A stretch of DNA of 30,250 nucleotides from Deltaproteobacteria bacterium UBA5205. GTDB taxonomy: Bacteria; Desulfobacterota; Syntrophorhabdia; Syntrophorhabdales; Syntrophorhabdaceae. Each line of letters begins with the position of its first letter. Position 1 is the stretch's first letter. The position numbers were made by a program, and so were the translations under genes. This document shows, in pieces, positions 7,366 through 15,523 of the stretch. The notes beneath the pieces were generated by a model that had not been told where the DNA came from, searched no databases, and saw only the letters and a list, made by a program, of their open reading frames with translations. Location of the stretch: NCBI GenBank assembly GCA_002412715.1, contig DHVP01000047.1, forward strand, positions 1 to 30,250, written 5' to 3'.

Positions 7366-7578
7366 CTATTTCGGGCTCCCATAACCATTCTTTTGTCGCC
7401 CCGACTTAACGACTTCGTCTGGTTGCGGCAGCATCGTATAGGCAACACATCGGCCGCTTCCGATAGGTTTTAATGCAAGGCAGCGCACTCGGTCGGGTCG
7501 CCTGCGTTTAGACTGTCTTTTGCGTTGCGCCTTCGCCCTTACCCCTCCAAACAGAAAGCCGTCATTATGATACGCCAT
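7366..7578 (-). CDS. Small basic hypothetical protein
   Basis: A 70-codon frame on the minus strand has a good ribosome site (GGAGG about 10 nt before the ATG at 7578). The product is strongly basic in its middle (AKAQRKRQSKRRRPDRVR), with two cysteines and no signal or membrane segment. It ends 10 nt before the hairpin shared with the fasciclin gene, which fits a convergent real gene. I do not recognise a family. An RNA-binding role would fit the arginine/lysine tract but is only a thought. Confidence 0.4.
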   Translation of the reverse strand: MAYHNDGFLFGGVRAKAQRKRQSKRRRPDRVRCLALKPIGSGRCVAYTMLPQPDEVVKSGRQKNGYGSPK

Positions 7579-7714
7579 CCTGTCGCCACCTCCAGCGGGT
7601 CACAATAAGGATGATTTTCGTAAGGATCTCTTGTAGAATATTGGACGAAAGCCCACCGCTTATTTGGGTACAGAATAAGTATATGATTCTTTACGTGAGG
7701 TTGGGGGGATATCG

Positions 7715-9718
7715 GTGCAGAATGTAGCGAGTACAAATTCAGAACTTATTCAGGAAATATCCGCCCTGAAAAAAAGAATCCGGGAGCTGGAACAGGCGGA
7801 ATCAGACCGCAGGGAGGCGAAGGCCGCACTCAAGGAGTCCGAAGAACGCTATCGCGTCGCCATAGAAGCCTCGAAGGACGGGGTTGCAATAGTGCAGAAT
7901 GATGTTCACGTCTACGTTAACCAGGCATTTCTTGAAATATTCCAATATGAGACTTTGGACGAGATAGTTGGTAGGCACAGATATTGTATCGTTCATCCCG
8001 ACGACTACGAACGAGTTCTTAATTATGCGACAGCAAGACGCGGAGGCAACTATGCACCGACGCGATATGAGTTCAAAGGGATCAGAAAAGACGGAACCCC
8101 GGTAGACATTGAGGCTTCAGTAAATATGATCCCTTACAAAGGCGCTAAAGCCATACTTGCCTACTTAAGAGATGTCACGAAGCGCAAGCATGCCGAAAAA
8201 GAACTTATCAGAGAAAGGCAGAAGTTGAAAACTCTCTCCGACAATGCCCCCTTCGGTATGGTCCTCATCGATAAAGAATATCGTTTTACCTATATAAATA
8301 ATAAGTTCACAGACCTTTTGGGCTACGATCTCTCCGATACCCCTGACGGCAGGGCATGGTTCAGGAAGGCCTACCCCGATGCCGAATACAGAAGGACGGT
8401 AATCTCAATCTGGAAAAAAGACTTAGGAGATGCCAAACCGGGTGAACGTGTACCGAGGGTTTTTACCGTTGTCTGTAAGGATGGGACGCAGAGGACTCTC
8501 CAGTTCATCGTCTCGGTCCTTATCTCCGGTGATTACCTGATGGCCTGCGAAGACATAACCGAACTGAGGCGGCTCGAAAACCAGCTCCGGCAGGCCCAGA
8601 AAATGGAGGCCATCGGCACTCTGGCCGGGGGTATCGCCCACGACTTCAACAATATCCTTGCAGGCATTATCGGTTTTACCGAGATGGTTCTGGAAGATAT
8701 AAATCCTGACGGTCCAAAGCACAGGAGATTGTCGCTCGCGCTGAAAGGCGCTTACAGGGGGCGTGATCTCGTTAAACAGATTCTTACTTTCAGCCGTCGG
8801 GCTGAGCAGGAACGAAAACCACTGGCCTTTAATCAAACCGTTGAAGAAGCGCTAAAACTTCTAAGGCCTGCGCTCCCGTCTACGATTAAAATCGTGGTAA
8901 AAAGTTCAACGGATGATGATATGATACTTGCTGATCCCGTTCAAATACATCAGGTACTGATGAACCTCTGCACCAATGCGGCGCATGCCATGCGAGAAAA
9001 TGGCGGTGAACTTGACATAAGCGTTTCCAAAACCTTTCTTTCAGAGAGGGATTGCCTGCCTGTCCCCGAAATGAAGCCGGGGGAATATGTTACGCTGGAA
9101 GTGCGTGACACCGGCTGCGGAATGACAGGCGAAACCCTTGAACGTATTTTTGATCCCTTCTTTACAACAAAGAGGGAGGGGGAAGGAACAGGTTTGGGAC
9201 TCTCCGTTGTCCACGGCATTCTCAAGAGTCATGGTGGTTACATGGATGTTTGGAGCGAATCTGGAAAGGGAAGCGTATTTCGCGTGCACCTGCCCGGAAC
9301 CGAAGAACAGGCAGGCACCGGGGGCACAGAAACCAACGCGGCGACAGGGAATAAAGAGCGTATACTGATTGTAGATGACGAGGACATTCTTGTTGAACTG
9401 ACCGCACAGACGTTGACCAGGCTTGGTTATGAGGTTGTTGCTACCAAGGACAGCCTGCACGCCCTGGACTTGTTCCGGAAAGGGCCCGACAAATTCGATC
9501 TTGTCCTTACCGATCATATAATGCCAAATCTAACCGGGATGGATCTTGCAGCAGAGCTATTGAAAGCAAAGGCCACTATCCCGATCATTCTCTATACAGG
9601 CCAGAAGGAAGCCGTCTCAATGGAACAAGCACGAGAATCAGGGGTCAAAGATCTCCTGATTAAACCCCTGTCCAAGCAGGAATTGGCAAGAGCGATTCGC
9701 CGGGCTCTGGACGGATAG
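7715..9718 (+). CDS. Orphan hybrid histidine kinase: PAS-PAS-HisKA-HATPase-REC
   Basis: The 667-aa kinase has no membrane segment, so it senses cytoplasmic signals. It begins with a coiled coil (6-45), followed by PAS 1 (about 43-160, ending in a PAC-type LRDVTKRK), PAS 2 (about 170-285), HisKA with the phospho-acceptor His309 in GGIAHDFNN, HATPase_c with N box (N421 in CTNAAHAM), DTGCGM (466-470), FDPFFTT and GEGTGLGL, and a C-terminal receiver with acidic pair D555/D556, phospho-acceptor D600 (LVLTD) and K650. The receiver may pass phosphate onward through an Hpt protein, but none is nearby. The start is GTG with a G-run (7703-7708) as ribosome site. It is a paralogue of the kinase at 16988, with near-identical motifs in the catalytic core. 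Confidence 0.9.
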   Translation: MQNVASTNSELIQEISALKKRIRELEQAESDRREAKAALKESEERYRVAIEASKDGVAIVQNDVHVYVNQAFLEIFQYETLDEIVGRHRYCIVHPDDYERVLNYATARRGGNYAPTRYEFKGIRKDGTPVDIEASVNMIPYKGAKAILAYLRDVTKRKHAEKELIRERQKLKTLSDNAPFGMVLIDKEYRFTYINNKFTDLLGYDLSDTPDGRAWFRKAYPDAEYRRTVISIWKKDLGDAKPGERVPRVFTVVCKDGTQRTLQFIVSVLISGDYLMACEDITELRRLENQLRQAQKMEAIGTLAGGIAHDFNNILAGIIGFTEMVLEDINPDGPKHRRLSLALKGAYRGRDLVKQILTFSRRAEQERKPLAFNQTVEEALKLLRPALPSTIKIVVKSSTDDDMILADPVQIHQVLMNLCTNAAHAMRENGGELDISVSKTFLSERDCLPVPEMKPGEYVTLEVRDTGCGMTGETLERIFDPFFTTKREGEGTGLGLSVVHGILKSHGGYMDVWSESGKGSVFRVHLPGTEEQAGTGGTETNAATGNKERILIVDDEDILVELTAQTLTRLGYEVVATKDSLHALDLFRKGPDKFDLVLTDHIMPNLTGMDLAAELLKAKATIPIILYTGQKEAVSMEQARESGVKDLLIKPLSKQELARAIRRALDG

Positions 9719-9839
9719 ACAGAAGAATGCCGGCTGTACGGGGAAATCTCGCATCGGTTCCACCCTGGCGCAAGAGATATAAACGCTTAAGATAAGGGAA
9801 CTCATAGGAAATCAAGAGACTCTTCACCATTAACAACAC

Positions 9840-9884
9840 AATGTGATAGACAGCGCCGCGATAGTCTAAACGCAGGGGACATGC
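9840..9884 (-). pseudogene. Relic of a REP-associated (IS200-like) transposase N-terminus
   Basis: The minus strand encodes ACPLRLDYRGAVYHI, close to the conserved start MARPLRIEYPGAVYHV of RAYT/Y1 transposases. The expected continuation (TSRGN and the HUH motif) is missing and the original start codon appears mutated. It is a short dead fragment, and the assignment rests on about 14 residues. Confidence 0.4.
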
Positions 9885-10023
9885 GGGGAATCTGTTCGAT
9901 CTCACCGGTACATGAAAGGCAGGGGCGGGTCCCGGAGGACTCCCTTTGACCTTCCATAACCGAAAGGGAAGACACGAGGGGCCCACAGGTTGTTCTTCAG
10001 AGATGTTTCACGCACGTACACCC

Positions 10024-10052
10024 TTTACGGGCAACAATTTCACGTATATACT
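10024..10052 (+). promoter_or_regulatory. Promoter for bacterioferritin
   Basis: TTTACG (10024-10029, four of six) and TATACT (10047-10052, five of six) are separated by 17 nt, about 35 nt upstream of the start codon. No clear operator is visible. Confidence 0.45.
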
Positions 10053-10088
10053 TTTTCAAACAGCAACTTCAACCAAAGGAGGAACACA

Positions 10089-10646
10089 ATGGCCGTGAGC
10101 GACAAGAATCAGAATAAAACAAATGTCATTGAGGTATTGAACAAGGCGCGTTCTATGGAGTTGCACGCCATTCACCAGTACATGAACCAGCACTACAACC
10201 TGGATAACATGGATTACGGAGATTTTGCAATGAAACTCAAGCTCGTGGGGCTTGATGAAATGCGCCACGCAGAGAAGTTTGCGGACCGGATCGAAGAGCT
10301 GGGCGGCCAGCCGACCGTGGATCCCGCGGCAAAAGCCGTAACAGGCCATAAGGTTGAGGAAGTCTTTCCCTTTGACGCAGACCTCGAAGACAACACGATC
10401 GCCACCTATAACCAATTCCTGCTCGCCTGCAGAGAAAACGGCGACAGCATCAGTGCGAAACTTTTTGAACTGATCATCGACGAAGAGCAGATACATTTCA
10501 ACTACTTTGACAATGTGGCACAGCACATCACAGACCTGGACGGCACGTACCTTGCCACGATAGCCGGAACTCCCTCTTCCTCGGGTTTAACCGGCCAGGG
10601 CTTTGTCGCACGATTCGGCGGCGGCGCCCCGCAGGCGGGAGCGTGA
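10089..10646 (+). CDS. Bacterioferritin-like ferritin
   Basis: The 185-aa four-helix protein stores iron and detoxifies ferrous iron with peroxide or oxygen at a di-iron centre. Ligand residues align with E. coli Bfr: E24 in SMELHAIHQY, E57 and H60 in DEMRHAE, E100, and E133/H136 in DEEQIH. M58 sits where Bfr has the haem ligand Met52, so haem binding between subunits is plausible. The tail after residue 158 is a Gly/Ser/Ala-rich extension not present in E. coli Bfr. An AGGAGG ribosome site fixes the ATG at 10089. The longer in-frame start at 9990 has no such site. It converges on the flavoprotein gene with only 15 nt between them. Confidence 0.85.
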   Translation: MAVSDKNQNKTNVIEVLNKARSMELHAIHQYMNQHYNLDNMDYGDFAMKLKLVGLDEMRHAEKFADRIEELGGQPTVDPAAKAVTGHKVEEVFPFDADLEDNTIATYNQFLLACRENGDSISAKLFELIIDEEQIHFNYFDNVAQHITDLDGTYLATIAGTPSSSGLTGQGFVARFGGGAPQAGA

Positions 10647-10661
10647 TACGAGTAGATTCCA

Positions 10662-12110
10662 CTACCCTTCGCACGCCCTTCCTTTAAGGCTGAAAAACAG
10701 TTTAAGCGTCTTTTTGACCGTCTCGGAGAATATCTTCGTCGAGAGAAAATCCCCGGCCACCCTTTTATTGATCTCTCCAAGAGTGGGATAGGGGTGAACG
10801 GCTGACGCGAGGGTGGAGAGCCTTACGTTCCCGTTCATGACGGCAACCCATTCGCCGAGCAGGTCGCCGGCCTGCGGACCCAGGATCTGGACACCTATGG
10901 GCTTCTCCTTTTCGTCGAGGAGCATCTTTATCTTTCCCGTCAATTCCCCTTCAGCCAGGCTCCTGTCGTTGCTCCCGAACGCCTCGGTCCAGACAGAATA
11001 CTTGATGCCTTTGGCTCTCGCAGACTTTTCATTCATCCCTATCGAGGCAAGTTCGGGATCCATGTAGGTGACCCAGGGAAGATAGGTGTAGCTGACCTTT
11101 CTGGGGAAGTGGAAAATTGCGTTGCTCAGCACTATCCCCCCTTCGTAACCGGCTGCGTGGGTAAACTGGTAGGTGCCGGTGACGTCGCCGGCCCCGTAAA
11201 TATGGCGCCGGGTGGTCCTCAATTTTTCATCAAGCACAAGGCCTTTTTTGGTCGTGGAGACGCCTATATCCTCAAGACCGAGTCCATCGAGGTTCGGCCT
11301 CCGCCCGGTGGCGACGAGGATCGTTTTTGCCCTGACGCTCTGAGTCTGATCGCCTTTCGTAAAGGTGACCTCCCTTTCATCCCCGAGATCCCTGACACTC
11401 TGTACCGCGGACCCAAGGTGGAATTCCACGCCTTCAGCCTTTAAAAGTTCCATGACCGTATCCGTCATGTCGGAGTCGTCGGCACTGAGGATGTTAGGGA
11501 GAAACTCCACCACGGCGACCTTCGTCCCCAGCCTGGCAAAGGCCTGAGCCAATTCTATCCCGATAGGCCCTCCCCCTATTATCGCCATCGATTCCGGGAG
11601 TTCCTCCAGGGAGAACACTTCCCTGTTCGTGAGGTAGGGTGTTTCCTTAAGGCCTTCGATCGGCGGTATGGCGGCCGACGAGCCCGTCGAAATCACCCAG
11701 CTTCGGGCCGAGTATGACCTGCCGTCGAGGTTGACTGTGTGGTCGTCGGTGAACGTCGGACTGCCGAATTCCACCTTCGCGCCCAGACCGCAGAACCTCT
11801 CTTCGGAATCATGTGTCTGGATGGCATCTATGACCGACCGGATCCTCGCCGCGATCTGACGAAAGTCGGGACGTTGAACCGTCATGCCGGGCAGACCGAA
11901 GAGCGGACCGTTCTGCATAAGGTGATATATCTTCGCCGTCCTTATCAGGGTTTTGCTGGGCACACACCCATAGTGAAGGCAATCGCCTCCGAGCGACTTT
12001 TCCTTCTCCACGATCAGGACTTTCGCGCCCGCCCGCGCGGCGCCCGCCGCAGCCGTCAAGCCCGCGGCACCCCCGCCGATGATACCCATGTCATAATCAT
12101 ACGTTGCCAT
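10662..12110 (-). CDS. Class I pyridine nucleotide-disulfide oxidoreductase, mercuric-reductase-like
   Basis: The 482-aa FAD enzyme has the GGGAAG dinucleotide motif at 12-17, the redox-active disulfide C44/C49 in GGDCLHYGCVPSKTL, a second Rossmann motif (IIGGGPIGIELAQAFARLG), an ATGRRPN segment, a GAGD FAD motif, and the C-terminal dimer-interface HPYPTLGEI that carries the catalytic His. This is the mercuric reductase/dihydrolipoamide dehydrogenase family. The N-terminal MerA metal-binding domain and the C-terminal Cys pair are absent, so mercury reduction is unlikely. The true substrate is unknown, and such genes often sit beside membrane proteins such as TVP38 or desaturases. AGGAG upstream fixes the start. 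The sterol-desaturase-like gene precedes it on the same strand. Confidence 0.85.
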   Translation of the reverse strand: MATYDYDMGIIGGGAAGLTAAAGAARAGAKVLIVEKEKSLGGDCLHYGCVPSKTLIRTAKIYHLMQNGPLFGLPGMTVQRPDFRQIAARIRSVIDAIQTHDSEERFCGLGAKVEFGSPTFTDDHTVNLDGRSYSARSWVISTGSSAAIPPIEGLKETPYLTNREVFSLEELPESMAIIGGGPIGIELAQAFARLGTKVAVVEFLPNILSADDSDMTDTVMELLKAEGVEFHLGSAVQSVRDLGDEREVTFTKGDQTQSVRAKTILVATGRRPNLDGLGLEDIGVSTTKKGLVLDEKLRTTRRHIYGAGDVTGTYQFTHAAGYEGGIVLSNAIFHFPRKVSYTYLPWVTYMDPELASIGMNEKSARAKGIKYSVWTEAFGSNDRSLAEGELTGKIKMLLDEKEKPIGVQILGPQAGDLLGEWVAVMNGNVRLSTLASAVHPYPTLGEINKRVAGDFLSTKIFSETVKKTLKLFFSLKGRACEG

Positions 12111-12230
12111 AGACTCTCCTTTTCCCTCGGGAATTCTTCTGCTCCACCTGTTAATTGTAGTTCAGCAACGGCAATCTGTCCTCAGGCGATCCTGCAGACC
12201 CCTGTGATCTTGCGGGTAAAACCGCAGCCG

Positions 12231-13037
12231 TCAGAATTTTTTTCGCTCGAGGAACGGCTGAAGGATCAACCGCACCAGGCCGAGTCTCTTTGGATCTCTG
12301 AAGTTTGAGAGGCCGATCATCATGTCCCGATGTCCGTCCCGGGGCTGGCCCTTGTATGTATGGAACAGGCGGTCCCACCAGGGGAGGTTGAAACCGAAAT
12401 TGCTGTCGTGTTCCCCGATGATCACCGAATGGTGAACGCGATGCATGTCGGGCGTGACGACAATGAGGCGCAGCACCCTGTCGACAGCAGTGCTGATGGA
12501 GATGTTGCTGTGGTTGAACATGGACGTCGCGTTGAGGAGCACCTCGAAAGTGACGAAAGACCATGCCGGTGTTCCCAAAAGCACTATGATCCCCATCTTT
12601 ATGAGAAGGGAAAGCACGATCTCGACCGGGTGGAACCGGGCCCCCGTCGTCACGTCTATATCGAGGTCCGTGTGGTGCATACCGTGGAAATACCAGAACA
12701 CTCGCACTCTGTGGAAGACCACGTGCTGAAGGTATATGGCAAGGTCAAGGAGCACTATGGACAGAACGCCCGCCGGGAGGGAAGGCACATCAAGATAATG
12801 GAATAAACCTAAGCCGCGCTCCTGTGCAACAAGGGCCAGCGCCGCCGCCTGGAGGGGAAGGATAAAGCGGCCCACAAGGCTGTTAAGCACGGTGATGGAG
12901 AGATTGTTGAACCACCGGGCACCCTTCGGAGTCCGCAAGACCCGCCGAGGGCCGGCAATCTCCCACACCGCCATAAGAAAGAATATGCCGGCAAAACTGC
13001 CGAGTCTTATCCAGATCACGTTGTCGATGACAAACAT
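12231..13037 (-). CDS. Sterol desaturase / fatty acid hydroxylase family membrane protein
   Basis: The protein (about 268 aa from the ATG at 13037) has four or more membrane segments and the histidine clusters of the di-iron fatty acid hydroxylase superfamily: HVVFH (H-x3-H), HGMHH (H-x2-HH), a lone NHSN, and HRVHH (H-x2-HH). These bind two irons and use oxygen to hydroxylate or desaturate membrane lipids. The start is uncertain. The ATG at 13037 gives the usual family N-terminus, while an ATG at 13130 would add 31 residues, and neither has a good ribosome site. A longer reading to 13649 runs through the msrB gene and is rejected. It lies 120 nt upstream of the flavoprotein on the same strand, so a shared transcript is possible. 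Confidence 0.75.
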   Translation of the reverse strand: MFVIDNVIWIRLGSFAGIFFLMAVWEIAGPRRVLRTPKGARWFNNLSITVLNSLVGRFILPLQAAALALVAQERGLGLFHYLDVPSLPAGVLSIVLLDLAIYLQHVVFHRVRVFWYFHGMHHTDLDIDVTTGARFHPVEIVLSLLIKMGIIVLLGTPAWSFVTFEVLLNATSMFNHSNISISTAVDRVLRLIVVTPDMHRVHHSVIIGEHDSNFGFNLPWWDRLFHTYKGQPRDGHRDMMIGLSNFRDPKRLGLVRLILQPFLERKKF

Positions 13038-13129
13038 ATTCACGGGCAACACCGTTCCATAGCCTATAGTATATGACAGGATCGGCCCGGTCGGAACAAA
13101 AGAGGCGTGCGCTTCCGCAGCCACGCGCA

Positions 13130-13157
13130 TTGAAGACGGGGAGCAAGTGATTATATT
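13130..13157 (+). promoter_or_regulatory. Promoter for msrB-msrA
   Basis: TTGAAG (13130-13135) and TATATT (13152-13157, five of six) are separated by 16 nt, about 30 nt before the msrB start. It overlaps the possible upstream start of the divergent desaturase gene. Confidence 0.4.
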
Positions 13158-13185
13158 AAAAAAGTTCTGCGTGATGGGAGGCAAA

Positions 13186-13806
13186 ATGAAACCGTTATCA
13201 GTCAGCACTATGATCTTCTTCCTCGTACTGCTTGGTTGCCAGAATTCCGGTATGAGCGGGGTAGAGGAGAAAACTACGGCGAAGAACGCCAGGGATACGA
13301 AGATGATGAGCGAAGCACGTCCAGGCGAGAAATCCATGCAACGGCAGCCCGTTGATTGGAGGAATTTCAAAAAACCCGATGACGCAACCCTGAGGAAACA
13401 ACTCACCCCTCTCCAATATAACGTAACCCAGGAGGAGGGGACGGAGCCTGCGTTCCGGAATGAATACGACACCAATAAGGCCGAGGGCATATATGTTGAC
13501 ATCGTCTCAGGAGAACCATTGTTCAGTTCCCTGGACAAGTACGATTCGGGAACGGGGTGGCCGAGCTTTACAAAACCCATGGAGCCGGACAATATCGTTA
13601 CCCGCCAGGACCGGGGATTTTTCGGTTCCCGTACCGAGGTAAGGAGCAAACACGGCGACTCCCATCTCGGTCACGTGTTCACGGACGGGCCGCCGCCCAC
13701 GGGGCTCAGGTACTGCATGAACTCGGCCGCCCTGAGGTTCGTCCCCAAAGCTGACCTGGAAAAGGAAGGCTACGGGGAATATGCAAAGCTCTTCGGAAAG
13801 AAATGA
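13186..13806 (+). CDS. msrB: Lipoprotein peptide-methionine (R)-S-oxide reductase
   Basis: The 206-aa MsrB has a lipoprotein signal (LVLLGC, lipidated Cys18), so the enzyme is anchored in the envelope, where it reduces the R form of methionine sulfoxide in proteins. The domain runs from about residue 68 to 202 with TPLQYNVTQEEGTE, GIYVDIVSGEPLFSS, GWPSF, GDSHLGHVF and the catalytic C177 in RYCMNSAALRF. There is no CxxC zinc site, and the family's frequent SGCGWPSF cysteine is Thr123 here, so the usual resolving Cys is absent. Recycling must then use another route. GGGAGG (13176-13181) fixes the start. The gene overlaps or abuts msrA, forming a clear operon. Confidence 0.9.
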   Translation: MKPLSVSTMIFFLVLLGCQNSGMSGVEEKTTAKNARDTKMMSEARPGEKSMQRQPVDWRNFKKPDDATLRKQLTPLQYNVTQEEGTEPAFRNEYDTNKAEGIYVDIVSGEPLFSSLDKYDSGTGWPSFTKPMEPDNIVTRQDRGFFGSRTEVRSKHGDSHLGHVFTDGPPPTGLRYCMNSAALRFVPKADLEKEGYGEYAKLFGKK

Positions 13807-13826
13807 ATACCAAAAGAGGGACAGTT

Positions 13827-14462
13827 ATGAGCACATTGATCTACGCAGTCATCCTCTTCACCGGCCTCATCGCAATGACAGTATCAGCGCCCGCCCAGGA
13901 TGCCGCCAAGACCGCCCGGGTTCCCCAGCAGGAAAAAGCGACCTTCGCCGGAGGCTGTTTCTGGTGCATGGAAGACCCTTTCGACAAGCTCCCCGGGGTT
14001 GTCTCGGTCACCGCAGGTTATACCGGCGGGCACAAGAAGAACCCGACATACAAGGAAGTCTCCGCCGGGGGTACCGGCCATGCCGAGGCCGTGCAGATTG
14101 TCTACGACCCGGGCAAGGTCGGTTACGAAAAACTCCTCGACATCTTCTGGCATAATATCGACCCCACCGTTAAAGACCGCCAGTTTTGCGATGTGGGAAA
14201 CCAGTACAGGTCGGCGATCTTTTACCATACCGAGGAGCAGCGAAGGCTTGCGGAACAATCTATGAGGGAGCTGGAAAAGAACAAGCCCTTCAAGGAACCC
14301 ATTGTCACCGAATTGGTCCCGGCCACCGAGTTTTACCCGGCAGAGGAATATCATCAGCACTATTACAAGAAGAACCCGCTGAGGTACAAGTACTACCGCT
14401 ACTCATGCGGTCGGGACCAGCGGCTGCAAGAGCTCTGGGGAAGCCTGGCCACAGGTTCTTAG
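13827..14462 (+). CDS. msrA: Exported peptide-methionine (S)-S-oxide reductase
   Basis: The 211-aa MsrA reduces the S form of methionine sulfoxide and complements the preceding MsrB. An N-terminal signal (MSTLIYAVILFTGLIAMTV, APAQ cleavage) sends it out of the cytoplasm. Key motifs are AGGCFWCMEDPF with catalytic C44 and nearby C47, GYTGG, GHAEAVQIVYDP, DVGNQYRSAIFY, and a C-terminal YSCGRDQRLQELWG that supplies a resolving Cys. GAGGG (13816-13820) supports the ATG at 13827. An ATG at 13803 overlaps the msrB stop (ATGA) and would give an eight-residue longer protein by coupling, which remains possible. Together with MsrB it forms an envelope protein-repair unit. Confidence 0.9.
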   Translation: MSTLIYAVILFTGLIAMTVSAPAQDAAKTARVPQQEKATFAGGCFWCMEDPFDKLPGVVSVTAGYTGGHKKNPTYKEVSAGGTGHAEAVQIVYDPGKVGYEKLLDIFWHNIDPTVKDRQFCDVGNQYRSAIFYHTEEQRRLAEQSMRELEKNKPFKEPIVTELVPATEFYPAEEYHQHYYKKNPLRYKYYRYSCGRDQRLQELWGSLATGS

Positions 14463-14812
14463 TGCTTGGAGCGCATGGCGACATCGGCGGCGAAACCGCC
14501 CGTCGCCAGGATAACGCCCTTTTGCGTCTTGAAATGTACATCCTTGCCTCTTTCAGTGACTACCGCCCCCATGATGTCATCCTCAAGGGTCTTTTGCCGG
14601 ACAAGCGCCTTGAGTTTTACATTCATCAGGATGGGGATCTTTCTTTTGTCAACCTGAGCCTTCAGTGCTCTTATGATCGCGCCGCCTCTGCCTTTGTTCG
14701 CGGGGTCAAAGCTCCTGGCCCAGAGGGCGCCCACAGCCGTATAAGGTTTTTCATCGAACTGGACTCCCTGCTTTTCGAGCCATTTGCGTCCTGCCAGGGC
14801 ATTGTCCGTCAT
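14459..14812 (-). pseudogene. Truncated FAD-binding (fumarate-reductase/flavocytochrome-type) flavoprotein fragment
   Basis: The 117-codon frame corresponds only to the middle of FAD_binding_2 flavoproteins: ALAGRKWLEKQGVQFDE, then NKGRGGAIIRALKAQV, ILMNVKLKALVRQ and GVILATGGFAADVAMRSKH. The N-terminal GxGxxG dinucleotide site and everything after the ATGGF segment are missing. An ATG with a GGAAAGGA-type site happens to precede it, so a short product might still be made, but it could not bind FAD in the normal way. The stop codon overlaps the msrA stop. It lies divergent from the TetR gene and may be what remains of a TetR-controlled oxidoreductase. Confidence 0.65.
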
Positions 14813-14856
14813 GTATTATCCTTTCCGCTTCAGAGGATTGAGGAAAACACTAGTCC

Positions 14857-14885
14857 TTGACAAGAGAACTTCATCATGCTAAACT
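14857..14885 (+). promoter_or_regulatory. Promoter for the TetR-radical SAM operon
   Basis: A perfect TTGACA (14857-14862) is followed after 17 nt by TAAACT (14880-14885, four of six). Transcription would begin near 14892, inside the palindrome described next. Confidence 0.55.
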
Positions 14886-14904
14886 TGTTTACTGAATAAA
14901 CGAG
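14884..14904. promoter_or_regulatory. Likely TetR operator
   Basis: CTTGTTTA (14884-14891), CTGAA spacer, TAAACGAG (14897-14904) is an inverted repeat with one mismatch in eight. It overlaps the -10 and start point of the promoter and ends at the GAGG ribosome site. This is the usual place for TetR-family autoregulation, and the next gene encodes a TetR protein. Confidence 0.55.
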
Positions 14905-14914
14905 GTTAACTAAG

Positions 14915-15523
14915 ATGAACCGCCGGGAAGCATCGAAAGCAGAAACGAGGCGTCTTGTATTGGAGGCTGCGCGGGAATTGTTTTCTCAAAAGGGGATGCA
15001 GGAATGCACCATCAGGGACATAGCCGGGAAGGCGGGTGTTTCTCCTGCGTCCGTGCTCGTACACTACAAGAGCAAGACCGCTTTGCTGGAAGAAGCCCTC
15101 GTAGGGGACATCCGGGATGCCCTCTCCGGACTCATCGCATCGATACCGGCCGGTGCGGGGCTCCTTGACCGTTTGATGCATCTGTCAAAGGGGATGTTGA
15201 GATTTTACGACAGGGACAGGGACATCTACAGAGCCCTGGTTCGCCTGACGATATTCGAGCCTGTCACCGAGACCCCCGGTATGACAAAGCAGTCTGAGGA
15301 ATACGTGAGGTTCCTGTCGGAAATGGTAGAAAAAGACAAGGCATCGGGTGTCATACGGCAGAACGTTGACCCCATGTTTGCCGCCGCTTCCATCTTCTTC
15401 TTTTATCTTGGCGCGCTGACCATGTTGTTCCGCATGCCCGAAATGAGCGTCGAAACTGTCGCCGATATGCTTTCGTCAATGACAGCTCAGTACCTTGAAG
15501 GAATCACGCAAGGCCGCCCGTGA
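14915..15523 (+). CDS. TetR family transcriptional regulator
   Basis: This 202-aa regulator has an N-terminal TetR HTH (about residues 8-55: TRRLVLEAARELFSQKGMQECTIRDIAGKAGVSPASVLVHYKSKTALL) and a C-terminal all-helical ligand and dimer domain with a hydrophobic segment (AAASIFFFYLGALTMLF). It most likely represses its own operon through the palindrome overlapping its promoter, and a ligand would release it. The stop overlaps the GTG of the B12 radical SAM gene by 4 nt, so the two are translated together. The ligand is unknown and probably hydrophobic. The flavoprotein relic lies divergent. Confidence 0.9.
   Translation: MNRREASKAETRRLVLEAARELFSQKGMQECTIRDIAGKAGVSPASVLVHYKSKTALLEEALVGDIRDALSGLIASIPAGAGLLDRLMHLSKGMLRFYDRDRDIYRALVRLTIFEPVTETPGMTKQSEEYVRFLSEMVEKDKASGVIRQNVDPMFAAASIFFFYLGALTMLFRMPEMSVETVADMLSSMTAQYLEGITQGRP

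Larger units (their letters stand above)
9719..10088. other. Intergenic region with transposase relic
   Basis: In the 370 bases between the kinase and the bacterioferritin gene I see a minus-strand relic of an IS200-like/REP-associated transposase start (9840-9884) and a promoter for bacterioferritin (10024-10052). Nothing else stands out. Confidence 0.45.

Noticed and set aside
10662..12110. True mercuric reductase (merA)
   Set aside because: It lacks the N-terminal metal-binding domain and the C-terminal Cys pair, and no mer genes are nearby.
12330..12806. Rightward 158-codon frame
   Set aside because: It is the shadow of the histidine-rich desaturase gene on the other strand and has no ribosome site.
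13038..13649. Long N-terminal extension of the desaturase frame
   Set aside because: It runs antisense through the well-supported msrB gene, and the protein family starts near 13037.
14186..14860. Rightward 224-codon frame over msrA and the FAD relic
   Set aside because: It overlaps msrA in another frame, and its residues show no family features.
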